Positions 7,362 to 13,211 of a DNA stretch of 13,211 bases are shown here, piece by piece. The stretch spans positions 1 to 13,211 of the forward strand of contig JAJRWM010000054.1 in assembly GCA_024276815.1 (NCBI GenBank), read 5' to 3'. The position numbers and the translations under genes are program-made. The stretch comes from a bacterium. GTDB lineage: Bacteria; JACRDZ01; JAJRWM01. Positions within the stretch are counted from its first letter, which is position 1. Each line of letters opens with the position of its first letter. The notes beneath the pieces are model-generated. The model made no database searches. It was not told the origin of the DNA and saw only the letters and a list, made by a program, of their open reading frames with translations.

Positions 7362-8137
7362 TTTTCTTCCTCCCCTTCGCTTTCTTCTTGCCCGCTACCA
7401 GAAGGTTTCTGTTTGATGATTTTCACTTTTTCAATCGTTCCGCCGGCAACCGAAATAATTTTAATTGCTAAATTTTTATATGACAATTCCTCGCCGTCAT
7501 CGGGAACGCGCTCCAACTGATCAAAAATAAACCCACCGAGAGTTTCATAAGAATCCTTTTCCGGCAGATTGATCGCGAACACCTCATTCGCTTCCTCCAA
7601 ATCCATGCGCGCGTTAACCATGATCGAGCCATCGTCCTTGATTTCGTACATTTTTTCCTCGGTGTCATACTCGTCAAAAATCTCGCCGACAATTTCTTCC
7701 AGCAAATCCTCAATCGTGACCAGGCCGGCTGTGCCGCCATACTCATCAACCACAATCGCGATATGGGTTTTTTCCCGCTGGAACTCCTTCAACAAGGAAT
7801 TCACTTTTTTGCTCTCCGGAACATAAAATGCGGGCCTGAGCAGTTGCCTGATATTAATGCTCCCGGCCTTGTCCCAGTAATAGAGGATATCCCTCGCGTA
7901 CAAAATTCCGAGAATATCGTCAACCTTGTTCTGGTAAACCGGGATACGCGAATGACCGGCGTCTAAGATCCGCCCCAGTATTTTATTAAAGTCCTCTTCC
8001 TCAATATCAATAGCGAACATTTCGGTTCGGGGAACCATCACTTCCTTCACCTCCGTGTCCCTGAACTCAAAAACACTACTGATCATCTCCCGTTCGTCTT
8101 CCTTAAGCAAACCTTCCTGCTGGCTGACATCAAGCAA
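7358..8137 (-). CDS. CBS pair plus CorC_HlyC half of the interrupted CorC-like protein
   Basis: This is the open half downstream of the TAA, 259 residues from TTG 8137. KEVMVPRTEMFAIDI begins the first CBS domain (about 35-95), LRPAFYVPESKK the second (about 98-155, with VVDEYGGTAGLVTIEDLLEE). The CorC_HlyC domain follows at about 165-245, including YETLGGFIFDQLERVPDDGE. The tail is acidic (SEGEEEK). All blocks are well conserved, which argues against long-term decay. If translated separately, re-initiation would have to occur close to the TAA. The purine-rich AAGAAGAGA right after the stop is only a weak ribosome-binding candidate for the TTG. Soluble CBS-CorC proteins without DUF21 do exist (for example E. 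coli YbeX/CorC), so separate function is conceivable. Confidence 0.6.
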   Translation of the reverse strand: MLDVSQQEGLLKEDEREMISSVFEFRDTEVKEVMVPRTEMFAIDIEEEDFNKILGRILDAGHSRIPVYQNKVDDILGILYARDILYYWDKAGSINIRQLLRPAFYVPESKKVNSLLKEFQREKTHIAIVVDEYGGTAGLVTIEDLLEEIVGEIFDEYDTEEKMYEIKDDGSIMVNARMDLEEANEVFAINLPEKDSYETLGGFIFDQLERVPDDGEELSYKNLAIKIISVAGGTIEKVKIIKQKPSGSGQEESEGEEEK

Positions 8138-8152
8138 CCTGAGAATCTCTTC

Positions 8153-8701
8153 TTACGTGATAAAAAGACGGGAAGAAACTCCCATATTCAGGCCAAAAAC
8201 TCTCATGATCAGCCAACTGGCACCGTCCAGAAAATAAATCAGCGGTGAAAGCAGCCAGGCCAACGCTTCGATCGGTTTAACCACAATCAGCGAGAGTCTT
8301 TCAGCGTGAGCCTTGGCGTATGTTTTCGGGAAAACCTCGCCAAAAACCAGAATCATGAAACCCATCAGGCCGGTTGCGATACCAGCGATTTCAGCCGTGG
8401 GCGTTCCTCCCAAAATATCGCTGACCATCAAGGTCATCAAGGAAGCCGCGTAAAGGTTAACCAGATTATTGCCTACCAGAATCGCGATTAAGAGCCGGTT
8501 CGGTTTTTTCAACCAGCGGTTGATGACTTCAGCCTTTTCGCCTTCTTTTTCAATGAGGCTTTTTATTCTCAACTTGGTCATGGAAGTCAGGGCGGTTTCA
8601 GAAGCGCTGAAAAAAGCCGAACACACCAACATTACCAACAACTGTAAAAACTCGGAAAACATCGGGGAAATTAATTGATATAAATGACTGGGGTCACCCA
8701 A
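8153..8701 (-). CDS. DUF21 membrane half of the interrupted CorC-like protein
   Basis: This is the open half upstream of the TAA, 182 residues. It shows the DUF21 (CNNM transmembrane) pattern: a first helix with CSAFFSASETALTS, then KPNRLLIAILVGNNLVNLYA, a helix around GLMGFMILVFGEVFPKTYA, and a last helix around WLLSPLIYFLDGASWLIM. SASETAL, VGNN and GE(V/I)FPKT are hallmark DUF21 motifs. The half ends immediately after the final helix and a short linker, so as a stand-alone product it would be a complete membrane domain without its regulatory CBS part. Confidence 0.6.
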   Translation of the reverse strand: MGDPSHLYQLISPMFSEFLQLLVMLVCSAFFSASETALTSMTKLRIKSLIEKEGEKAEVINRWLKKPNRLLIAILVGNNLVNLYAASLMTLMVSDILGGTPTAEIAGIATGLMGFMILVFGEVFPKTYAKAHAERLSLIVVKPIEALAWLLSPLIYFLDGASWLIMRVFGLNMGVSSRLFIT

Positions 8702-8704
8702 AGA

Positions 8705-9163
8705 CTAATCACTCTCCTTAACCCGATCTGCCAGGCTCGTCAGAATGTTCAAACGCTCCTTTTCCATCTCCGCTTCCTCAACCGGGCCAAGCTCGTGATC
8801 GTAGCCGATTAAATGCAAAACGCCATGCAGCATCAGCTCAACAAGGTACGATGGCAAAGACTGGTCAACCGTCAGCACTTCCCTTTTGGCGGTCTCAACG
8901 GAAATCACGACATCGCCCAAAAGAAGCTCCTCCTGGTTAAAGCAGTTATTCCTTTCTTCCGCCTGAGCAAAGGAAATAACGTTGGTCGGACCGGCGCGAT
9001 GAAGGTAGTCTTTGTTCAGTTCGGCGATAAAAGAATCGTCACAAAAAACCACGCTTAACTCCCACTCCTCTTTGTCAATGAGAGCCAGTATCCTGGTCGC
9101 CGCCCAAACAAGATCAGCCAGAGGCAGCTCCAGGCTTTGCCGGTTGTCAATAATTACGCCCAC
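8705..9163 (-). CDS. ybeY: Endoribonuclease YbeY (16S rRNA 3'-end maturation and ribosome quality control)
   Basis: This 152-residue protein carries the zinc-site signature HGVLHLIGYDHE, with His113, His117 and His123. The second hallmark is RAGPTNVISFA at about 56-66, corresponding to the RxxxxPTDVLSF block. YbeY is a single-strand RNase involved in 16S rRNA maturation and 70S quality control. The start is GTG 9163, which overlaps the last ten bases of pgpH (GTGGGCGTAA contains the pgpH stop), indicating translational coupling. It ends on TAG four bases before the likely TTG start of the corC-like gene. The pgpH-ybeY adjacency is highly conserved in bacteria and supports the call. Confidence 0.96.
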   Translation of the reverse strand: MGVIIDNRQSLELPLADLVWAATRILALIDKEEWELSVVFCDDSFIAELNKDYLHRAGPTNVISFAQAEERNNCFNQEELLLGDVVISVETAKREVLTVDQSLPSYLVELMLHGVLHLIGYDHELGPVEEAEMEKERLNILTSLADRVKESD

Positions 9164-11502
9164 TTCGCTTCCCTGACCTCTTCCTTGACTTCCTGGGGCT
9201 TGTCTTCAGGATATTCAATGCGGGTATGGAATATCGCGCTCAGAATCCTTTCAAACGTGGAAGCGATAATCCGCAAATCTTTTAACGTTAAATCACAACT
9301 GTCCAGTTGTTTATCCTCCAGCTTGGTCTGAATCGTTTTGCGGACCAGGTTGCGGATGGTCGTGGAGGTTATTTTGGTCAGGCTCCTGGAAGTGGCCTCA
9401 ACGGAATCGGCCAGCATGATAATCGCCGCTTCCCGGCTTTGCGGTTTCGGACCGGGGTAACGGAAATCATCTCTCTTAATAGTCTTATGCTCATCTTCTT
9501 TCAGGGCTTTCTGGTAAAAGAAAGATACCAGCGTCGTACCGTGGTGTTGCCGGATAATATCAATGATCGAATCGGGCAGATTATGTTTGCGGGCCAGTTC
9601 CACCGCTTCTTTTACGTGGGAAATCAAAATAAGGCTACTCATATTAGGCGAAAGATTGGTGTGCTTGCTGTTTTCCCGGTTGTTCTCGGAGAAATACTCG
9701 CTCTTTTCAATTTTACCGATATCGTGATAATAAGAGGCGACCCTCGCCAACAGCGGATTGGCGTTAACGCCTTCTGCGGCCGCCTCCGCGAGATTGCCCA
9801 CGATAATGCTGTGATGGTAAGTTCCGGGAGCTTCCAGGGCCATCTTTCTCAGGATCGGCCGGTTCAGATCAGAAAGCTCAATCAGCTTGATATCAGTAGT
9901 GATTTTAAATATGCCCTCCAAAGCCGGCAGGATACCGGTAGTGATAAAGTAGGTCATAATCCCGTTGGTCAGACCAATGATAGCGTTATTCATGGTGGTC
10001 CTGGTAAAAAACTCCTGATCGGCATATAAGGATACGGTCAGAAGCGTGGCCACATTGGCGACGCCGATCAACAGGCCGGCCTTGGTCAGGTCATCGCGTT
10101 TTCTCAATTGGGAGGTATTGATTATCGCGATCATGGAGCCGACCAGCGCGTAACTGACAAATTGCAACTGCGCCGGAATTATCGGATAAAGCATGGCGAT
10201 CAGAAGAACTGTCGCCGGCAACGCTAACTGCGCTTCAAAGATAATGGAGATTAAAATTGGACAAACAGCCACCGGCAGAAAATAGGGAGACACCTTGAAA
10301 ACGATTAAACCGCGGGCCACCGGCACCAGAAAGAAAGTAACCAGCCCCAGCAACAGAAGAGAACCGCTGTCTGAATAGATCTTCGGGTAAAACTTATGCA
10401 GGTAAAGAATGCCGATAAAAACCAGAAAGATTGCCCAGAGACTGCGGCCAAACATAACTTTAATGGTCGTGCGGGTTTGAAAATTACTCAGGGCTTTCAA
10501 GGTGAAAGCCTGCTCTTCCGTGACCTGGTCCCCTTCCCGTACGATCATTTGGCCATCCTTGAAAGTCATCATCACCGGCGTGACCCGCAGACGGGCCGCT
10601 TCCATAAGGTCCCTGGTAGCCATCAAGTCGTAATGCAGGTTTGGCTTAACCAGTTGCCGGACCAGGTTGTTCAGGGTCAAGGCCAGTTCCCTGTTATCCT
10701 TGGCGAAGGCGTCATTGATCTTTTCTTTCATGACCGCCAGGGCTTCATTTATATTATAAAAACGGCTTACCTCAAAGGGCTTTTCATCAATTTTATTCAG
10801 ACGTTTAAGATAGACGGAAGTTTTTGGCTTGATCGCCTCGATTAACTCCGCTTTATTCTTGATTACGCCTTTTCGGTAAATCTGCTTGAGGTTCCCGGTC
10901 AGAACCTGCTCGATTTTCTGAGTCATCTGATAATTTTCCGGCGAAGCGAAAAAGAAAAGAGTTTCCAAGTCCCGGTCGCTTAAATTCAGCTTGTTCTCTT
11001 TGCGGAAACGCTTGATCTTTTCGGAGATGCCATTATATTTTAAATTTGATTTAACCGCGCCGCTTCGCTTCTCCTTCGGGGAACCGGAGCTATTCTCATT
11101 ATTGAATTCCCCCATTTCGTTTTCATAGAGATCGACGCTGATATCTATTTGCTGCAAGCGGTTGATAAGCGATGAAATCTGTTGCTTGGTCTGTTCAATA
11201 ATCGAACGGTCCAGGCTGTAAACACGCAAGACCTGCTCTATGGCCTTTTTCTCTTCCTCACGCGTAGCCTTGCGGTCTTCAATGGGAAAAGTTCTCGGTG
11301 CCTTGATGTCCTGCGGGCTGATGTCGCCAATTTCGAGACCATACTTGGGTTTAAGCATTCTGGTCGCCAGGCTGAGCGAAAGAATGAGACAGAGAGAGAA
11401 GATCCCCCCCCAGCGGGAAAAGTTTTCCCATTTCGAAGTCGCTGACGCGCTTAAGGTAATATTTTCACTGGATTTTCGGAAAAATTTCTTTAAAAACAAC
11501 AT
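9154..11502 (-). CDS. pgpH: 7TM-HD family cyclic-di-AMP phosphodiesterase PgpH
   Basis: This 782-residue membrane protein degrades cyclic di-AMP. An N-terminal membrane helix (about 32-50) precedes a large extracytoplasmic 7TMR-HDED domain (about 55-345). A block of seven membrane helices follows (about 352-530), then a cytoplasmic HD domain (about 555-720). HD metal ligands are visible: His563/His564 in TYHHS, His593-Asp594 in YYHDIGK, His629 in LISHV, His653/His654 in RQHHGTT and Asp699 in MLADSVEA. A low-complexity insert around 133-160 (NNENSSGSPKEKRSG) lies in the outer domain. ATG 11502 has AGAGGA just upstream and starts 9 bases after the phoH stop. A run of eight G on the coding strand (11404-11411) encodes Trp-Gly-Gly near residue 31. 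It ends on TAA inside the ybeY start region. Confidence 0.95.
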   Translation of the reverse strand: MLFLKKFFRKSSENITLSASATSKWENFSRWGGIFSLCLILSLSLATRMLKPKYGLEIGDISPQDIKAPRTFPIEDRKATREEEKKAIEQVLRVYSLDRSIIEQTKQQISSLINRLQQIDISVDLYENEMGEFNNENSSGSPKEKRSGAVKSNLKYNGISEKIKRFRKENKLNLSDRDLETLFFFASPENYQMTQKIEQVLTGNLKQIYRKGVIKNKAELIEAIKPKTSVYLKRLNKIDEKPFEVSRFYNINEALAVMKEKINDAFAKDNRELALTLNNLVRQLVKPNLHYDLMATRDLMEAARLRVTPVMMTFKDGQMIVREGDQVTEEQAFTLKALSNFQTRTTIKVMFGRSLWAIFLVFIGILYLHKFYPKIYSDSGSLLLLGLVTFFLVPVARGLIVFKVSPYFLPVAVCPILISIIFEAQLALPATVLLIAMLYPIIPAQLQFVSYALVGSMIAIINTSQLRKRDDLTKAGLLIGVANVATLLTVSLYADQEFFTRTTMNNAIIGLTNGIMTYFITTGILPALEGIFKITTDIKLIELSDLNRPILRKMALEAPGTYHHSIIVGNLAEAAAEGVNANPLLARVASYYHDIGKIEKSEYFSENNRENSKHTNLSPNMSSLILISHVKEAVELARKHNLPDSIIDIIRQHHGTTLVSFFYQKALKEDEHKTIKRDDFRYPGPKPQSREAAIIMLADSVEATSRSLTKITSTTIRNLVRKTIQTKLEDKQLDSCDLTLKDLRIIASTFERILSAIFHTRIEYPEDKPQEVKEEVREAKWA

Positions 11503-11511
11503 CGCTGTCCT

Positions 11512-11766
11512 CTAGCGCTCCCGCTGTTCCTGGTTGTTTTGATAAGCGAGTATTATTTGGGAGACTAAATCATGCCGCACGACATCGCTAGATTCAAAAT
11601 AACAAAACTCAATGCCCTCAATGTCTCCCAGCAGCCGATTGGCCTCGACCAGACCGCTACTGACCTGGGGCGGCAAGTCCACCTGGGTGATATCGCCGGT
11701 TATGACCGCCCTGGAACCAACTCCCAGCCGGGTAAGGAACATTTTCATCTGCATCCGGGTACAGTT
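11512..11766 (-). CDS. PhoH C-terminal portion after the internal stop
   Basis: The frame after the TAA stays open for 84 codons. It carries [10 protein letters not shown], the sensor-type motif [13 protein letters not shown], and a C-terminal [17 protein letters not shown] block typical of PhoH ends. The first possible internal starts are ATG 11754 and ATG 11748, without a clear ribosome-binding site. It is unlikely to be an independent gene. It ends on TAG, 9 bases before the pgpH start. Confidence 0.5.
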   Translation of the reverse strand, partial: NCTRMQMKMFLTRLGVGSRAVITGDITQVDLPPQVSSGLVEANRLLGDIEGIEFCYFESSDVVRHDLVSQIILAYQNNQEQRER

Positions 11767-12483
11767 TTACGCTTCGTCCAGGATCACAAAGCAGTTCTGC
11801 AGAGTCCGCCCCCTCATAAACGCCAGCGGCACGATCTCGATAACATCCTCATTCATCAATCTCTCGACCTTCTTGATATCCAGCATATCATACAAAGCGT
11901 CATACAGGGGCCGGAGATAAGGGTTAACTTTTTCAAACAAGTCTCCCGGCAGAAAGCCCAGCTTTTCGCCCGCTTCCACCGCCGGTCTCACCAGGATGAT
12001 CCGCTGGACCTCTTTGCTCTTCAACGCGGAGACAGCCATAGCTGTCGCCAGGTAAGTTTTCCCTGTCCCGGCCGGACCAATCGCGAAAACGATGTCATGG
12101 CCCCGGATAGCGTCGATATATCTTTTCTGGCCGATGGTTTTGGGAGCGATAAATTTTTTGAGAGAACGAAGGGGAATGGAATCACTAAAGAGATGGCTGA
12201 GTTCTACGCCGGAATCAGCTTTCACCATTTTTATCGAGTATTTTATCTCATCCTGGTCAACGTAACCCCGTTTTTTAATCAGGTTACGCATTTCACCAAT
12301 TATTCGAGCGACCTTATGTACCTCATCCTGGCCGCCAATAATCTTTATTTCATTGCCGCGAGCGACAATCCGAGCCGTAAAACCCTCGGCGACCAGACGC
12401 AGGTTCTGGTTTAAATTGCCCAAAAACCGTGAAGCCTCATCCGCGTCCTTGAGCACGATTTTCCGGGTGATATTCGCTGTCAA
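11767..12483 (-). CDS. PhoH N-terminal portion up to the internal stop
   Basis: This is 238 residues from TTG 12483 to the TAA. It contains the KH-like N-terminus, the linker with IAPKTIGQKRYIDAI, Walker A at 136-143, the LVRPAVEAGEKLGFLPGD block at about 164-181, the MRGRTL motif at about 223-228 and Walker B ending at residue 238. Every family motif of this part is intact. The nucleotide pocket would be present but incomplete without the downstream sensor region. Confidence 0.65.
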   Translation of the reverse strand: MTANITRKIVLKDADEASRFLGNLNQNLRLVAEGFTARIVARGNEIKIIGGQDEVHKVARIIGEMRNLIKKRGYVDQDEIKYSIKMVKADSGVELSHLFSDSIPLRSLKKFIAPKTIGQKRYIDAIRGHDIVFAIGPAGTGKTYLATAMAVSALKSKEVQRIILVRPAVEAGEKLGFLPGDLFEKVNPYLRPLYDALYDMLDIKKVERLMNEDVIEIVPLAFMRGRTLQNCFVILDEA

Positions 12484-12490
12484 AAATAAT

Positions 12491-12498
12491 TCCTCTTT
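12491..12498 (-). promoter_or_regulatory. Shine-Dalgarno sequence deciding the TTG start of phoH
   Basis: On the minus strand AAAGAGGA lies seven bases before TTG 12483. This is the best ribosome-binding site near the phoH N-terminus and supports the unusual TTG start, since no ATG is available nearby in frame upstream. Confidence 0.6.
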
Positions 12499-12506
12499 AA
12501 TAGCTG

Positions 12507-12551
12507 AAAAGGGAGCCAGGTTCCTGATTAGAGGAATCCAGGCTCCCTTTT
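12507..12551 (-). terminator. Rho-independent terminator (or leader hairpin) between the LysM gene and phoH
   Basis: AAAAGGGAGCC (12507-12517) and GGCTCCCTTTT (12541-12551) are an 11-bp perfect inverted repeat. Inside, TTCCT/AGGAA extends the stem around the loop GATTAG, with one mismatch and a one-base bulge between. On the minus strand the stem is followed by TTTT, as expected for an intrinsic terminator ending the LysM-gene transcript. The hairpin is symmetrical, with A-rich and T-rich ends, so it could act in both directions. It lies just 23 bases from the phoH TTG, leaving little space for a phoH promoter downstream of it. Confidence 0.75.
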
Positions 12552-12569
12552 ACATCATAATTAAATAAA

Positions 12570-13211
12570 TTAACGAGGAATATCCAGAATCTGATATGGA
12601 TAGATCAGATTCGGATCATTAATTTGATCCCGGTTAGCTTGGTAAATAACCGGCCATTTTGAGGAGTCGCCGTAGATTTTATCCATACCGGCAATTTTCC
12701 ACAAAAAATCTCCCGGCATAACTTCGTATTGAGTCGGCCTTGGCTCTTCGCCAATCGTCCCCCGGGGAATCTTGAAGACCTGTTGAGGATAGATCAGATC
12801 AGGATCTTTTATCTTATCCCGGTTAGCGCTGTAAATCTTTACCCATTTATAGGGATTGTTGTAGATCTTCTTGTAGCCCGCTATGACCCACAGACAATCG
12901 CCTTTAATGACTGTATAGCTGGTTGGCATTTCAGAAAGCTTCATCAGTTGCCTCTGCAACCTCCGAATATCATCATTAAGAGTATCAAGTTCGCCGGAAG
13001 CCTGAGCTCTCTCTTCATGCAAACGATTTATTTCACCCTTCAACGCCTCTATTTTAGCCATTTCTTCTTCGTACAGTTTACGGTATTCCACTTCTTTCGC
13101 TTTGTAATCAGAAATCGCTTTTTCAACTATCGCCGTTCCCTGAGTATAAAGGGCTTCACTGACTTTATCGGAAGCGCGTAACATACCGGGAAGTATCAAA
13201 CCCAGAGTAAA
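12570..13211 (-). CDS. Tandem LysM-domain protein with coiled coil (5' end outside window)
   Basis: The frame runs off the right edge. The first visible residues (FTLGLILPGMLRAS) look like the end of a signal peptide or membrane anchor, so TTG 13199 is probably not the start. A charged heptad-rich region at about residues 25-90 (counted from TTG 13199) should form a coiled coil. Two LysM domains follow, at about 95-146 (YTVIKGDCLWVIAG to VFKIPR) and 158-209 (YEVMPGDFLWKIAG to ILDIPR). They are clearly tandem duplicates, each with KW and NRDxIxDPxLIYP segments. LysM binds N-acetylglucosamine polymers such as peptidoglycan, so an envelope-associated structural role is likely; no catalytic domain is visible. 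It ends on TAA and is followed by a strong hairpin terminator. Confidence 0.88.
   Translation of the reverse strand, partial: FTLGLILPGMLRASDKVSEALYTQGTAIVEKAISDYKAKEVEYRKLYEEEMAKIEALKGEINRLHEERAQASGELDTLNDDIRRLQRQLMKLSEMPTSYTVIKGDCLWVIAGYKKIYNNPYKWVKIYSANRDKIKDPDLIYPQQVFKIPRGTIGEEPRPTQYEVMPGDFLWKIAGMDKIYGDSSKWPVIYQANRDQINDPNLIYPYQILDIPR

Larger units (their letters stand above)
7358..8701 (-). pseudogene. CorC/HlyC-type DUF21-CBS membrane protein gene interrupted by an in-frame TAA at 8153-8155
   Basis: Taken together the two open halves give about 446 residues in a single frame, the usual length of the DUF21-CBS-CorC_HlyC (CNNM/CorC-like) family. The order is three to four membrane helices of DUF21, two CBS domains and a C-terminal CorC_HlyC domain. 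The junction reads GVSSRLFIT, TAA, then EEILRLLDVSQQEGLL; relatives have an uninterrupted (F/Y)(V/I)TxEEL stretch here, so exactly one codon is affected and nothing is missing. Family members are linked to magnesium or cobalt efflux, though transport is not proven for most. The probable start is TTG 8701, with AAGGAG at 8714-8719 twelve bases upstream; ATG 8662 is an alternative. The gene follows ybeY by only a few bases. The stop may separate the membrane and cytosolic halves, inactivate the gene, or be bypassed. Confidence 0.82.
11512..12483 (-). pseudogene. phoH: PhoH family ATPase gene interrupted by an in-frame TAA at 11767-11769
   Basis: The whole frame is 324 codons, the normal PhoH/PhoL length, and encodes a cytoplasmic P-loop ATPase fold linked to RNA metabolism, whose exact role is unclear. 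An N-terminal KH-like part (about 1-85) precedes Walker A GPAGTGKT at 136-143 and Walker B FVILDEA at 232-238. The next codon is TAA, followed in the same frame by [15 protein letters not shown] and [10 protein letters not shown]. Relatives read DEAQN here, so the stop replaces a near-invariant Gln, one C-to-T change away from CAA. A product ending there would lack the sensor motif and C-terminal helices and should not hydrolyse ATP. The start is TTG 12483, supported by AAAGAGGA seven bases upstream. The gene heads the pgpH-ybeY-corC series. Confidence 0.85.

Noticed and set aside
9307-10029. A 240-codon plus-strand open frame opposite pgpH, and similar long frames opposite phoH (11572-12414) and the LysM gene
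   Set aside because: They are antisense shadows of well-conserved minus-strand genes. Their translations have no recognisable domains.
1-13211. Wholesale reassignment of TAA to a sense codon
   Set aside because: The VWA, AMMECR1, priA, pgpH and LysM genes all end on TAA at normal family C-termini. Only context-dependent readthrough or gene-specific events remain possible.
12570-13211. LysM protein as a peptidoglycan hydrolase
   Set aside because: Only LysM domains and a coiled coil are visible. No NlpC/P60, lysozyme or peptidase motif is present in the seen part.

Overview
This is a 13.2 kb window of bacterial chromosome with two sets of genes facing each other and no phage, plasmid or CRISPR content. 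The plus-strand set (about 1-6425) holds a von Willebrand factor A membrane protein cut by the left edge, an AMMECR1-family gene, the replication-restart helicase priA, a DJ-1/PfpI protein and a TrmN6-like adenine methyltransferase. The minus-strand set (about 13211 down to 6747) holds a tandem-LysM coiled-coil protein cut by the right edge, phoH, pgpH (7TM-HD cyclic-di-AMP phosphodiesterase), ybeY, a CorC/HlyC-type DUF21-CBS membrane protein and a DUF502 membrane protein. The two sets converge on a 321-bp gap (6426-6746) that carries the front end of a dead IS630-type transposase.

The phoH-pgpH-ybeY-corC core is a widespread conserved housekeeping cluster: an ATPase linked to RNA metabolism, second-messenger turnover, a rRNA-processing endonuclease and a CBS-domain transporter-like protein. 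Its genes are packed with overlaps or gaps of a few bases, so it is very probably one transcript. Base composition is mixed, close to half GC. TTG and GTG starts with purine-rich Shine-Dalgarno sequences are used. The gene set and order suggest a free-living anaerobic bacterium, perhaps a deltaproteobacterial, Firmicutes-related or candidate-phylum lineage. The sequence alone does not settle the phylum.

The most striking observation is that three otherwise full-length conserved genes (AMMECR1, corC and phoH) are each interrupted by exactly one in-frame TAA codon, with no frameshift and with well-conserved sequence on both sides. In phoH the TAA sits where the family has its near-invariant Gln after the Walker B motif. 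The IS630 remnant shows the same kind of TAA break. All four are preceded by G and followed by a purine. At least five other genes here end naturally on TAA, so simple genome-wide reassignment is unlikely. The candidate explanations are nonsense decay, consensus or assembly error, gene fission with re-initiation, or UAA readthrough.

A second structure of interest is a compact intergenic element (about 5573-5678) between the DJ-1 gene and the methyltransferase. It has several perfect hairpins enclosed by a 7-bp inverted repeat, and it begins with a GGAG tetranucleotide next to a hairpin, as REP sequences mobilised by RAYT transposases do.
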